Positions 16,626-26,274 of a DNA stretch of 64,000 nt are shown piece after piece. The position numbers and the translations under genes were made by a program. A model generated the notes under the pieces. That model searched no databases, was not told the origin of the DNA, and saw only the letters and a list, made by a program, of their open reading frames with translations. This stretch comes from JBMYRH01 sp049602155 (lineage in GTDB: Bacteria > Myxococcota_A > UBA9042 > PHBI01 > JBMYRH01), in the NCBI GenBank assembly GCA_049602155.1, contig JBMYRH010000008.1:1-64000 (forward strand), written 5' to 3'. Numbering within the stretch: position 1 is the first letter of the stretch; each line of letters starts with the position of its first letter.

Positions 16626-17756
16626 GTGAAGGTCAACCAACCATCGCGCGGCTTTTGGCGGACTGCACTCTTCGTGGTGTGCGGCGCATGCGTCGTGTGC
16701 TGTCTCCAAGCTGGCACGGTGTCTGCTGCAGATGGGCCGACCGAGGACAGGGCGTTTGAGCTCTATCAAGAGGCGGCGGAGGACTTCAAGGCGCGGGACT
16801 TTGCGGCGGCCGTTGCGAAGCTCGAAGACGCTTACGCGCTCTTCCCCAAGGCGATCATCCTAATCAAGCTCGCCGAAGGCCTCGAGCACCTCGGCCGCAT
16901 CGAGGAGGCACAACAGCGCTTCGCTGAGGTCGAGCCTGAGGATGAGGAGATGAGTCAGCGCGTCCAGGCATCGTTACGGCGCCTCTCTGTCCAGCTCTCT
17001 AGGCCGGTCTCTGTGTCGATTCTCACGCAGGGGCTCAATGATGTGCGGATCGTGTTGGACGGTCTGGATATCGGGCGCGTCGCGCCCACAGTGCTCGAGA
17101 TCCCTCGCGGACGGCATGTTCTCCAGCTGTTCAAGCCTGGTTACGAGGTCTTCGTCTTGGACCCGTTTGAGGTGAGCGGAGTCGCCACTGCCGTCGTCGA
17201 CGCTGAGCTGGTCCCGCTGCTTTACCCGGTGCGGGTCAATGTAGGGAAGCAGGCCCTTGAAGAGCTTCGCGTCACAGTGCAAGGAGCGCCTGCGCCACTG
17301 ACCTATGATGCGCAGTCTGGGCAAGTGGTGGTCTTGGTCCCCTACGGTGAGCACGATGTGGTGTGCAGTGGTCCATCTGGAGAGACATCGCGCACCGTTC
17401 GGATCACGGAGGGAACCACAGCGGCGATCTCCTGTGTCCCCGCCGATGGAACGCCTGCGGTGATCGGCTGGAGCATGGTCACGACTGGGAGCGTCCTCTT
17501 CGCCGGTGGCGCAGCCCTCTTGATTTGGCACGCCGTCGACTTGGACTTCGCAGAGAGAAATAACCTGAGGATTGAGGATGTCGCGATCCCAGACCGCGAC
17601 ATCGTAGGCCCTGTCTTGATGGGCGTCGGAGCCGCGGTTGGCCTGGTGTCGCTAGTGTTCTTACTCGACGGTGAGGACTCGTCTGACCTGGCGTGGACGC
17701 CGGTGTGGGCCCCGAGCGACTCTGGCGGTATCTGGGGGTTCGCGGGGCGCTTTTAG
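16626..17756 (+). CDS. Exported TPR-PEGA protein with C-terminal membrane segments
   Basis: A 376-residue protein with a signal peptide (cleavage near 'VSAAD'). A TPR-like helical region (about 38-110: 'AFELYQEAAEDFKARDFAAAVAKLEDAYALFP') is followed by a PEGA-type beta domain ('VRIVLDGLDIGRVAPTVLEIPRGRHVLQLFKPGYE', about 138-175), a second beta-rich region, and two hydrophobic segments near the C-terminus (about 280-302 and 325-346). This design is frequent in Myxococcota beside PEGA kinases. The start is a GTG placed six bases after a -10-like box. The stop codon overlaps the stop codon of the convergent metalloprotease gene by two bases. The role is unknown, probably envelope-associated. 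Confidence 0.82.
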   Translation: MKVNQPSRGFWRTALFVVCGACVVCCLQAGTVSAADGPTEDRAFELYQEAAEDFKARDFAAAVAKLEDAYALFPKAIILIKLAEGLEHLGRIEEAQQRFAEVEPEDEEMSQRVQASLRRLSVQLSRPVSVSILTQGLNDVRIVLDGLDIGRVAPTVLEIPRGRHVLQLFKPGYEVFVLDPFEVSGVATAVVDAELVPLLYPVRVNVGKQALEELRVTVQGAPAPLTYDAQSGQVVVLVPYGEHDVVCSGPSGETSRTVRITEGTTAAISCVPADGTPAVIGWSMVTTGSVLFAGGAALLIWHAVDLDFAERNNLRIEDVAIPDRDIVGPVLMGVGAAVGLVSLVFLLDGEDSSDLAWTPVWAPSDSGGIWGFAGRF

Positions 17757-20108
17757 AGCGTTGGGGCGACGGAAGCAGTCCGCCGTAGCCACCACAAGCC
17801 GAGCCCAAGGACGAACCAGAGCATGAGGCTCTTCGGTGTGCTCGGCGTATGGCCGCCTTGGCAACCGACGGAGACGCTCTGGGTCGAGCCTGACCCGTCT
17901 GTGGTGCTGCCTCCGCCGTTCGTCGATGAGTCGCTTCCGCTGCCCGTCGCGCCTGGTGTGACCACGGGCCGACCGCCGTCGTTGGTGTTGTCACCAGCGC
18001 CGGAGTCATTGTCACCCGGNNNNNNNNNNNNNNNNNNNNNNNNNNNNNNNNNNNNNNNNNNNNNNNNNNNNNNNNNNNNNNNNNNNNNNNNNNNNNNNNN
18101 NNNNNNNNNNNNNNNNNNGGTCTGTCGGGTCTGTCGGGTCTGTCGGGTCTGTCGGGTCTGTCGGGTCTGTCGGGTCTGTCGGATCTGTCGGCTCGGGCTC
18201 GGGCTCGGGCTCGGGCTCAGGGGGAGTGACGCAGATGCCGACGGCACCGCCGGTGTCCTCACATATCTGCCCAGTCGGGCATGTGGGGGGCCCCGAGGGC
18301 TGGCACGGTTGCTCGCAATAATAGTCGTAGCAGTAAAGCGTCTCGCACGCATTGTGTTGACCACATGCCCCCCCCAAGGGGTTGGGCCCTGCAGGCATAC
18401 ATGACCCTAAGGTCAAGCCCTCTGCGAGCTGCTGACATGTCTCTCCTGGGGGACAGGGGCTGGCGCCCTGGAAGATGGAGCATGTCAGGAGGCAGGCCCC
18501 CTCCCAGCAGGTGCCAGAGGTGCACTCGCTGTCTGAGCTGCACGCCTGGCCATCCGGGACACAGGCGACCTTTTCCCCCGGGGTGCAATAGCCACCGTCG
18601 GTGTACTCAATGCACGCCATGCCGCAGGGGCAAGTGTTGCCACCGACCGTGCAGGCATCGGAGCACACGCCGTCGTCGCCCTCGAAGGCAGCGCACAGCT
18701 GACTCTCGCATTCGTTGCTGTAGTCACACGGTCCACCAAGACCGATCAGTGCATCTGCTTCGAAGCAGCCGCCCCCGCCCCCTTGTAGCCCGAGGCACTC
18801 GTATCCCTGAGGACAGTCCGCGTTACTTGTGCACCATGCTGTGCAGACGTAGCTCGAACCGTCACCGGCACAAAGCCCTGATTCGCACTCTTCGGAGGTG
18901 GCACACTCGGCGCCATCGGGTTTTTGCGGGCCTGTGGTGCCGCTCCCGTCATCCGGGGTGCACGCGCCGTAATTCGCACCCGGGATGGGGTCGCAGGACT
19001 CACCCGCTGGGCAGTTTGCATCGCTGCCACAGGGCTGGCGACATACTTGGGATCCGTTGACGTTTAGGCAGAGCTGGCTGTAGCACTCCAAGCTTGAGGC
19101 ACAGGGTTCGCCCAGCTCTTTCGTGGGCCCACCGTTGCCGTTGCCGGAGGCCTCAAGGCAGACGCCCAAGCCGGGGCTGTTCGAGTACCCGACGCACTCG
19201 AACCCACCGGGGCAGTTCGGGTTAGCGGTTTGGCACTCCACTGTGCAGATGCCACCCGTGTTGAGGGGTTGGCAGAAGTAAGGGTCGATGCAGTCTAGGT
19301 TGCCCGCGCAGCCTTCACCGAGCCCGGAGGTGCCCTCGGGGATCTCGTTCGAGAAGCCACCGCACTGGCCACCGCTGCAGGCGAGTTGGCCGAGGTAATA
19401 CTCACCCTCAGGACCATCCCCAATCAGCGTAGGGCAATCCTCGTTTGTCTGACAGCTCCACCCTGGAGCAGGGTAGAGGAAGCAAAGGCCATCGAGGTCG
19501 TCTTGCTCGGGGGTCCGCGACTTCATGAAGTTATCTGCGGTCGTCGCCATTGTCGGCGGATCGTTCGGATCGTAATACGCGAGCACATGCTGAAGGCCGA
19601 AGAAGTGGCCGATCTCATGGACCGCGACGTTCATGACGTCCGTGCTGTAGTCCTCACCACTCATCGACCACGTATGCAGGTACCCATTGAAGGCGATGTC
19701 TGCCTCGCTGATCTCCCCGGATGGCACGGAGAAGTACGGGGCGGTCAGGCCGAGCACATACGACCCGTAGACCCATTGACCGTCCTCGATCCAGGCGAGC
19801 TCATTCTTGCCATTGCCGCTGTAGCCCGTCGCCGTGAGCTGCTTCGTGTTTGAGAAACCCTTGTCGACGAACTGAATGTTGGCGCAGCTCGCAGACCATT
19901 GGTCAAAGCTGTCACGGACCTCTTCTAAGCACGCCGAGGCTGAGAGATCGACCGAGCAGTCAGGGTGGAGGTAGTAGTCGACGCTGTTGCTCGCCCATCG
20001 GACGATGCCCCCTGAGGTGTCGTTCGTGAGCGTAATGCTGTAGCCCGACGCCGTGGACGGCAGCGCCAACAGGAACAAGGCGACGAGTAGTAGGTGACTG
20101 TTCTTCAT
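17753..20108 (-). CDS. Secreted matrixin-type metalloprotease with MYXO-CTERM-like tail (contains assembly gap)
   Basis: A signal peptide is followed by a matrixin-like protease domain. The zinc motif HEIGHFFGLQH (residues 164-174; catalytic Glu165) is complete, a Met-turn candidate 'PTMAT' lies after it, and 'DDLDGLCFLYP' closes the domain. About 400 residues of Cys-rich repeats follow (for example 'ECESGLC', 'SGTCWEGACLLTC'), then (PE)n and a (TDP)n linker. The N run 18020-18118 falls in that linker. Beyond it, in another frame only because the gap length is arbitrary, come a Gly/Ser-rich stretch and a MYXO-CTERM-like end: a Cys ('VGCQGG'), a membrane segment and Arg-Arg. Such tails direct surface sorting in Myxococcota. 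The start is 39 bases after the upstream stop. Not treated as a frameshift. Confidence 0.85.
18020..18118. other. Assembly gap (99 N) inside TDP-encoding repeat
   Basis: Undetermined bases bordered on the right by 9-base repeats. The size is an estimate, so the reading frame across it cannot be trusted. Confidence 0.98.
18119..18187 (-). repeat. 9-bp tandem repeat encoding Thr-Asp-Pro
   Basis: About eight consecutive 9-base units encode a TDP linker in the metalloprotease and run into the N gap, so the true copy number is unknown. A shorter 6-base repeat encoding Pro-Glu lies beside it (about 18192-18218). Confidence 0.9.
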
Positions 20109-20147
20109 GGCGCGTACCTCCTCAAGCTGGGCGCGACCCAGGGGGTG

Positions 20148-20735
20148 CTAGGGCAGGGGGAGGCCAAGCTGTGTGGCGTACACATCGGCGATGAGATCGT
20201 CGAGCAGGCGTGCGCTCGACACCGGGACGACCGGCGCATGCTCCAGACCACCTTGGGCGGTGCGCCGCATCAAGTGAACGTCACCGAGTGCGCGCTGTGT
20301 CCATGTCGCGCCAGACTCGGTGGTGTGCACGCGCCAGACGCCCTGCCCGAGTCCGCAGGGGATGTGCCCGACGGAGGTGGCCTCCAAGAAGAGGACGACC
20401 TCTTCACCGGCGACAAACCGCGGCATCCCTGGGATCCAAAGCGCCATATCATCATCGCCGCGGCCACCGAGGAGGCGCAGGACGTACGTCTTGGGGACGT
20501 CGACACCTCGGTAGACCTCTCGGACTTGCAGGGTGACATCGGTGAAGATGCCGCGCCCTTCGGCGCGCAGATCCACGGACTTCACAGCCGTGACGTTGGC
20601 GCGGACGATCCATTCGCTGACCAAGGTCATCTCGGGCACGTCGACGGCAAGCAATGTCGTCGCGTGTGCCTCCGAGCTGTGAAGGGAGAGGGTCGACGCG
20701 AGCATGATTAGCCCGCCAAGAATGAGTTGCCGCAC
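20148..20735 (-). CDS. Secreted protein of unknown function, metalloprotease partner
   Basis: A 195-residue exported protein. GTG 20735 is preceded by AGGAGG at ideal distance and gives a signal peptide ending near 'SEAHA'. The mature protein is beta-rich: 'LVSEWIVRANVTAVKSVDLRAEGRGIFTDVTLQVREVYRGVDVP' and 'MPRFVAGEEVVLFLE'. Similar unnamed secreted proteins with this 'promise of a rate/guard' layout (site of secretion-linked strand pattern ending in GEEVVLFLE) occur in Myxococcota, but I know no Pfam name. It precedes the matrixin gene by 39 bases on the same strand, so the two are an operon; inhibitor, chaperone or substrate-recognition roles are possible but unsupported by a motif. One unpaired Cys is visible. 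Confidence 0.75.
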   Translation of the reverse strand: MRQLILGGLIMLASTLSLHSSEAHATTLLAVDVPEMTLVSEWIVRANVTAVKSVDLRAEGRGIFTDVTLQVREVYRGVDVPKTYVLRLLGGRGDDDMALWIPGMPRFVAGEEVVLFLEATSVGHIPCGLGQGVWRVHTTESGATWTQRALGDVHLMRRTAQGGLEHAPVVPVSSARLLDDLIADVYATQLGLPLP

Positions 20736-20763
20736 GATGTCCTCCTGCCTACAGCGCGCCGAG

Positions 20764-20793
20764 ACGATAGCAGGGCGCTCTGACCGACAGCAA
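20764..20793 (-). promoter_or_regulatory. Candidate promoter for the matrixin operon
   Basis: On the minus strand TTGCTG (20793-20788), 18-base spacer, TATCGT (20769-20764). A start about 7 bases further would give a leader of about 20 bases holding the AGGAGG site, so this gene is not leaderless. Confidence 0.4.
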
Positions 20794-20856
20794 CCATGGG
20801 AGTCGCAGGACCCCAAAACCGAACCCCGTCGTCGGCGTTGAAATGGCAGGAAGCGA

Positions 20857-22392
20857 GTGCACGTCTTTCAATCGCCGGCAGCATTTCGTACGCTGACTGG
20901 GCTTATGACTCAAGAACTCCCCACACTGCCCGCTGCGCTCCTCGTAATCGTGCAAGCAGCTGGTGATCCTGACGTCTCACTGGCGACCATCGCCAACCTG
21001 ATCATGGCTCAGCCAACGATGACGGCGTCCGTGCTCGCACTGGCGAACAGCGCGGCTTTCAACCGGGGCGCGAAGACGAACACTGTGGAAAAGGCGACCC
21101 TTGTCTTGGGGGCTCGCGCCATCCGTAACCTCGCAGTGACGCACGCGGTGCGTGTGATGACCTCCCGTGTGGATGCGGGGGAGCTGGACGAGGGGCTCTT
21201 CTGGGAGGACTCGCTGCGTCGGGCGTCGTGCGCGATGGTGCTCGCCGGGCAAGCTGGCTACGAAGATCCAGCAGAGGCGTTCACCGTCGGATTGCTGCAG
21301 GACCTCGGCACTTTGGCGATCGCTGTCGGCCACCTTGATCGAAGTGGTGAACTTCAAGCTGTGATGGGGCTGCCTGCGGCGGATCGCATCGTGATCGAGC
21401 GACAGATTGCGGGTGCTAGCCACGCAGAGTATTTGCTTGAGAAGGGGATTGCGTGGGGTTTGCCGCAGGACATGCTCCAGGTGATTTCACTTCACCATTC
21501 ACCGGAGCACCGCCTTGCGGAGCGTCGCTCTGCACGCTTGCGAGATATTTGCGCTGTCGCTGACAAGGTCGCTGATGTGGTGCAAACGAACGCGTCAGGA
21601 GGAGCGGTCGCGGTAGCGACTCAGGCTGTCGAGAGCCTGACGGCCCGTGAGCCGCTGCGTTTGGAGCGGATCTTGGACAGCGTGGCTCAAGTGATGGAGA
21701 GCATGTCCGGGGATCTGGAGCTGAGCATTGGCGCCCAGCCTTCGTTTGAGGAGCTGATGAGTAACGCCAATGAGGCGTTGATTCAGATCAACCTCAGCTA
21801 TGAAGAACTCACGCGCCGCCTTCAGCAGCTGCTCGAAGAAAAAGAGGAGCTGACGCGTCAGCTGCGCAGCTCGAACGCAGCGCTGGCGCGCCTCGCGGCG
21901 ACTGACATGCTCACTGGAGTGGCCAATCGGCGCGCCTTCACCGAAGCTGTTGACGGCCTGTTGGCAGACCCCGACGAGCCGCAGAAGCCCATATCGCTGG
22001 TGATGGTTGACATCGACCACTTCAAGGCGGTCAACGACACCTTTGGTCATGCGGCCGGTGATGACGTGCTGCGAGGGGTCTGTGAGCGGATGCAGGTCGT
22101 GGTGCGAGCGGAAGACCTTGTCGGGCGCTTGGGGGGCGAGGAATTCGCCATCCTGTTGCCGAATTGTGATGCCTACCATGGGCGCCGTGTCGCGGAGCGC
22201 ATCCGGATCGCTCTCAAGAAGAAGCCGCTGAGCACTCAAACGGGGGAAGACATCCGGATCACGGCCTCCTTTGGCGGTGTGACGCTCGCGAGCGCCCCGT
22301 TCCCGAAGAGGGATCGAATTTTCAAGATCATCGACACGGCGCTGTACCAGGCCAAAGAAGCAGGTCGCGACAGGGTGATCTGGGCCGACTGA
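20857..22392 (+). CDS. HDOD-GGDEF protein, probable diguanylate cyclase
   Basis: A 511-residue cytoplasmic signalling protein starting at GTG 20857 after AGGAAG. Residues of about 10-215 form an HDOD domain ('LPTLPAALLVIVQAAGDPDVSLATIANLI', 'DLGTLAI', 'ISLHHSPEH'); HDOD is a degenerate HD fold used in regulation. A coiled coil (about 305-345) leads to a GGDEF domain (about 348-511) with the active-site motif GGEEF at 426-430, the metal site 'MVDIDHFKAVND' and an RxxD I-site (RAED, 417-420) five residues before it. It should therefore make cyclic di-GMP and be product-inhibited. The gene diverges from the matrixin operon and has no visible operon partner. Confidence 0.92.
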   Translation: MHVFQSPAAFRTLTGLMTQELPTLPAALLVIVQAAGDPDVSLATIANLIMAQPTMTASVLALANSAAFNRGAKTNTVEKATLVLGARAIRNLAVTHAVRVMTSRVDAGELDEGLFWEDSLRRASCAMVLAGQAGYEDPAEAFTVGLLQDLGTLAIAVGHLDRSGELQAVMGLPAADRIVIERQIAGASHAEYLLEKGIAWGLPQDMLQVISLHHSPEHRLAERRSARLRDICAVADKVADVVQTNASGGAVAVATQAVESLTAREPLRLERILDSVAQVMESMSGDLELSIGAQPSFEELMSNANEALIQINLSYEELTRRLQQLLEEKEELTRQLRSSNAALARLAATDMLTGVANRRAFTEAVDGLLADPDEPQKPISLVMVDIDHFKAVNDTFGHAAGDDVLRGVCERMQVVVRAEDLVGRLGGEEFAILLPNCDAYHGRRVAERIRIALKKKPLSTQTGEDIRITASFGGVTLASAPFPKRDRIFKIIDTALYQAKEAGRDRVIWAD

Positions 22393-22401
22393 AGGTCTGC
22401 C

Positions 22402-23769
22402 TTAGCGGGCCAAGGTCGACCGGTGGCCGACGAAGGCGAGCGCGAAGATCCCTAGGCCGCCCAACGCGTAAGCGCTATCGCCCCCCTCGGTCACGGCTTG
22501 CCAAAGCATCACGCCGATGATGACGGCGCTGCCCAGCAAGTACAGTGCCGGGAGGAGAGGGTAGGCCATCGCTCGGTATGGCCGCTGCATGTTTGGTTCG
22601 GTGCGCCTGAGCACAAAAAGTGCCCCGACGGTTAGGCTCCCGACCACGACCATTGCAATCGTCGCGAGCTTGTAGATCTGCTCGAAGGTGCCCGTCATCA
22701 CGAGGAGCATCGTCAGGGCGCCCTGGATGCGCAGCGCACGTGCAGGGAGTCCACGGATGCTGTCCAAGTGCGCGGCCTGTGACCAGAAGGCGCCGTCTTT
22801 CGCCATCGCGAAGGCGAACCGACCTCCCCCCATGGCAGTTGCGTTGATGGAGCTCACGATGCCCGCAGCGATCAGGGCGACCATCGCTATCTCCATCGGT
22901 CGTCCTCCAATCGCTTTGGCGAGCGCTGAGCCCGCTTCGTGGGTCTCCGCCAGCCCGGAGAGCGTGAAGGCACCGAGGAAGGCACTGCAGAGCAGTACGT
23001 AGAGGAGGCTGATGGCGGCGGTGCCACCCAAAAGGGCGAGGGGGATGTTGCGCTCTGGCCTGCGCACTTCGCCAGCGACGTAGACAATCGCGTTCCAGCC
23101 CGCGTAGGCGAAGTAGACTGCCAGGTAGGCATTGACGAAGGCCCCGAGGGACGTCGGCTCCGGTACCTCAGGGGGAGGTCCCGCTGCTGGGGCTTGGAAG
23201 TCCGTCGTAACGGTCCATCCGGCTAGCACGATCAGCAAAAAGAAGGGGCCGATTGTGGTGATGGACTGTGCCCAAGCGGAGACGCGCAGGCCGAGGACAT
23301 TGAGCTCGGTGAAGAGCAAGATGAGGGCCACACCGATCAGCTGCGAGACCCTGATCTCTCCACCCCAGGGCCAAGTCATCGCGACGGCGCTGGTGTCGAG
23401 GCCTGTGAGCACGGGGACTTGAAATTGCGCCACCGCGACCGCGAGCGTCGCGAGTGAGCCACAGAAGCCACCGGCGAATGACACCCAGCCACAGGCGAAG
23501 GCCATGGAACCGCCAAAGGCACGGCGAATGAAGACGTAGTCACCCCCGGCCTGCGGCATCGCCGCGCCGAGCTCTGCGTACGCGACAGCCCCTGCTAGCG
23601 CGATCAGACCGCCCAAGACCCAGATGCCGAGGAAGGCGGACGGTGTGGCTACCAGCCCCGCGACGACCGGGGGATAGATGAAGATCCCAACGCCAAGCAT
23701 CGCACCTGCGACGATAGAGAAGGAGCTCAGTGCGCCCAAGAGTCGGGCGGTCGGTGGTGGTGTGGTCAC
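22402..23769 (-). CDS. APC-superfamily amino acid/polyamine permease
   Basis: A 455-residue membrane protein with about twelve predicted membrane segments. The first segment carries the APC signature 'SIVAGAMLGVGIFIYPP', where the Gly-Val-Gly loop contacts the substrate carboxylate and amine. Other landmarks are 'AYAELGAAMPQAGGDYVFIRRAFG' and 'GWNAIVYVAGEVRRPERNIPLAL', both typical of amino acid transporters of this superfamily. The length is normal. The GTG start overlaps the stop of the helical-repeat gene (GTGA), so it is the last gene of the 28689-22402 operon. Substrate cannot be read from the sequence. Its place in an operon of unknown cytoplasmic repeat proteins is unusual. Confidence 0.9.
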   Translation of the reverse strand: MTTPPPTARLLGALSSFSIVAGAMLGVGIFIYPPVVAGLVATPSAFLGIWVLGGLIALAGAVAYAELGAAMPQAGGDYVFIRRAFGGSMAFACGWVSFAGGFCGSLATLAVAVAQFQVPVLTGLDTSAVAMTWPWGGEIRVSQLIGVALILLFTELNVLGLRVSAWAQSITTIGPFFLLIVLAGWTVTTDFQAPAAGPPPEVPEPTSLGAFVNAYLAVYFAYAGWNAIVYVAGEVRRPERNIPLALLGGTAAISLLYVLLCSAFLGAFTLSGLAETHEAGSALAKAIGGRPMEIAMVALIAAGIVSSINATAMGGGRFAFAMAKDGAFWSQAAHLDSIRGLPARALRIQGALTMLLVMTGTFEQIYKLATIAMVVVGSLTVGALFVLRRTEPNMQRPYRAMAYPLLPALYLLGSAVIIGVMLWQAVTEGGDSAYALGGLGIFALAFVGHRSTLAR

Positions 23770-24838
23770 GCGGTGGCTGGGGCTGTGACCATTCGCTCCA
23801 AGAGCGCCTGCCCGTACTCAGCAGCGGTGGTCTCAAGCGGAGGGTAGCGTGTCATGAAGGCGGCAGCCTCGGCGACTGGATCACTCGACCGCGCGAGCCG
23901 GTTGGCGGCTAACGGCAGCAGGATAGGGTCGATGTGCATCAACGCTTGCAGCCCGGCGGGGTCTGGAGGTGTCACTGTGGCAGCCCAGATGCCCAGCCAC
24001 GCCTCTAGGAGCCGGACGCGTTGTGCCTCAGTCCGCCGCCGGTCAAGGGCCCCTGAGTGGAGCACGTCATGCAAGGCATAAGCGGCCATGGCGTCGTGCA
24101 CCAGCGCCTCTAGCAGAGCCGGACCTGGTGCGCTCGCGGAGAGTATGCAGCGGCTCGCGCCGCTGATGAGGCTGGTTGGGGGGGCCTCCGAGCGGAGGGC
24201 CCGGATCGTGAGCGCCACCATCCGTGGGTGAAGCGCAGTTGCTTCATCGTGTCGCAGCAAGGCGGACAGGATGGCGCTCCCTGCTTCCAAGTTGTCTGCT
24301 TCTAGGAGGTCTTCGGCTGACGCGAGGCGGTTGTGAACACTGTGCGGGTCATCTGGGCTTACCCCATCCCCCTCGGAGGCCGCGGCTTGTGCTTCGTCGT
24401 CGACTCGATCGGACGACGCGATCGCCCCGAGTCGAAGTCCCCACACGGTGCGCTCCACGGAGTCTGAGAGCTTCGCGAAGAGCGCGTGAGCGAGCGCTTC
24501 GTCTTCAGAGGTGAGGTCGAGCTCATCTTCCGGGAGGCAGGCGCGCACTGCGGCTGTGAGCTCGGCGCGTTCGTCGTCCGGTAAGGCGTCGGCCAGTCGC
24601 GCGGCTTGGAGGAGAGCCTGCGTATCCCCTCTGGCGATCCACCCTCGCGCCGCACGTGCTCGAGAGCCAGCCTCCTCGAGGAAGAGCAGCTCATCGGGGT
24701 GTTGAGGGAGCGCTTCGGGATCCCCTAAGGCATTTAATGTCTGGTTCCAGCTAAGGGTCGTCGAGGGGGTGAGCACGCGCATCGGGTATGCGACCTCGAG
24801 GCGCACGGTGAAGGGTGGGACGTCAGCCCCGAGCGCTG
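23766..24838 (-). CDS. Helical protein of unknown function, C-terminal part (5' side in assembly gap)
   Basis: An open frame leaves the gap at 24838 and runs to the stop at 23766. It begins 'ALGADVPPFTVRLEVAYPMRV', then about 340 mostly helical, Ala/Leu/Glu-rich residues with no motif I recognise. It most likely continues the gene at 24849-25765: both are on the same strand, neither has a stop or start at the gap, and only an arbitrary 10-base N run separates them. A separate gene starting at GTG 24806 or ATG 24782 cannot be excluded. The last bases overlap the permease start (GTGA), so expression is coupled. TPR- or HEAT-like solenoid structure is inferred from composition. Confidence 0.65.
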
Positions 24839-24848
24839 NNNNNNNNNN
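24839..24848. other. Assembly gap (10 N) inside a coding region
   Basis: Ten undetermined bases between two frame-compatible halves of what is probably one gene. A true gap of 9 or 12 bases would join them; 10 does not, which I read as an assembly artefact. Confidence 0.95.
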
Positions 24849-25765
24849 AGGACCGGATCACCAAGCGCTGCCGCCCGCGCAGCCAATGCTTGAGCGATAT
24901 CGGCGCGATCAGCAGACATCGCCAAGGCGGCATCGAGCTGCGCAGTCCCCGCCTCAAAGTCTCCCTGCTCATCAGCGATCTCAAGCCCTTCAAGGACTTC
25001 GAAGAGTGATGTCCTTGTCATCGCTCCGAGGCGCCGGCTCTCTTCGATTAAGCTCAAGGCTGCAACGAGTTCCTCGCGGAGCGCAGGGCGCCTTCGAAGG
25101 GCGAGGTTGACGTTTAAGATGAGCTGCCCGCCCAGGACTGGCTGTAACCACTCGGCCCCGTGATGGGAGGCATGGTCAATCATCGCGCTCGCTGCGACGG
25201 AGCACGCGAGCGCAAGTGCCGGTTCACCTGTCTCTCCCAGCGCGCGGAGCGGTCCGAGGAGCGCCTCCCAGCGTTCGGCGACGTCGTCAGCCTCGGCGTC
25301 GAGGTGGTGCGCAGCGAGGCGGAAGCGAGCTAACTCAGTGGCCTGAGGTGCGACGTATGGGGCCAGCGCTTCGATGAGTGCCTCGGCGCGCGCAGCCTCC
25401 TCGGGCACGAGGAGGAAGAGGGCGAGCAACCTAGAGGCTTCGTTGGTCTCCTGTGCAGGCTCTGGCCATGTCACATAGCTGGCGGCCAATTGCATCAGCT
25501 CGTCGTTCACGCGGCCTGTGAGCACCGTCCAGAGCGTGGTCTCATCGCCAGGTGGCAGGGTCGCGGGGTGGGGGGGGATGAAGCCGCGATTCGCCATGTG
25601 ACTGACCGCGAGGCTGAGCTCCGCGTCATAAGGATAGCGCCGCAATGCAGCGCGGCAATGGCGCGCTGCGCGACGGCTAGCGCGGAGCCGCGACAGCCCT
25701 CCAGCGTCGAGGGCGTCTCGGGTCGCCTCCAAGGCAGCCTGCAGCTGTGCCGTGGGCGACATCAT
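24849..25765 (-). CDS. Helical protein of unknown function, N-terminal part (runs into assembly gap)
   Basis: ATG 25765 overlaps the upstream stop codon (ATGA). About 305 residues are visible before the gap, rich in Ala, Leu, Glu and Arg, with repeated helix pairs such as 'RASRRAARHCRAALRRYPYDAELSLAVSHMANRG', which look TPR-like. No signal peptide, membrane segment or catalytic motif is seen, so a cytoplasmic scaffold or binding protein is likely. It is joined by a short gap to the frame at 23766-24838, giving a protein of roughly 660 residues. It is the third gene of the coupled operon that starts at 28689. I do not recognise a family. Confidence 0.68.
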
Positions 25766-26274
25766 GAGGCGCTTTGGTCCTGGAACGTCATCGCGCAGCC
25801 ATCGATGGTCACGGACGCAGGGAGGTTCAAGCGGCGATAAAGACCCTCAGAGACGGTGGCGACCATCCAGTCGTTACCTTCAAAGACGGCCCCCAAATCA
25901 CCAGCATCGAAGCGTTGCTCGGTCGCCTGGTGCAGCGCACGCACGAGTTGGCCAGGACTCGGAGGTTGCCCCTTCCACGTGACGCGGAGTTGGATGTCTC
26001 GCGCCTCGACGGGGTCACTTATCCGCTTCAAGGCGATGAGGGTCTTACCCTTTCCATGGAGCGAAGTAAGCATCATCGGAGTCGAGAGGCTCAGGGCATG
26101 TGGGAGGGCGATCTCGACACCCACCTGGCCCCGGCCTAGCGGGTGCATCATCCCGAGTGCGTCTGCTGAGAGGCGTAAAGCACTGCAGAGTGCACGTTGA
26201 ATGGTGCCCGGAGAGAGCGCGTCGGCTGCGGCACCAGTCGTTTGGATAAGGAGCGTTTCGTGGGTCGCGATCAC
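25762..26274 (-). CDS. Conserved-looking small protein of unknown function
   Basis: A 170-residue cytoplasmic protein with a GTG start that overlaps the stop of the preceding gene (GTGA); its own stop overlaps the next start (ATGA). Composition is alternating strands and helices ('GVEIALPHALSLSTPMMLTSLHGKGKTLIAL', 'DIQLRVTWKGQPPSPGQLVRALHQAT', 'GDLGAVFEGNDWMVATVSEG'). It has no signal peptide, no membrane segment and no cysteine or histidine cluster beyond single residues. I cannot place it in a family. The tight coupling on both sides makes stoichiometric expression with the ~800-residue protein upstream likely, as expected for subunits of one complex. Confidence 0.72.
   Translation of the reverse strand: MIATHETLLIQTTGAAADALSPGTIQRALCSALRLSADALGMMHPLGRGQVGVEIALPHALSLSTPMMLTSLHGKGKTLIALKRISDPVEARDIQLRVTWKGQPPSPGQLVRALHQATEQRFDAGDLGAVFEGNDWMVATVSEGLYRRLNLPASVTIDGCAMTFQDQSAS

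Noticed and set aside
18010..18130. Frameshift separating the MYXO-CTERM-like tail from the metalloprotease
   Set aside because: The change of frame occurs across 99 N of estimated length inside a repeat, so it is not evidence of mutation.
24782..24850. Frameshift or pseudogene at the 10-base N run
   Set aside because: Only the arbitrary gap length breaks the frame; both sides are open and composition is continuous.
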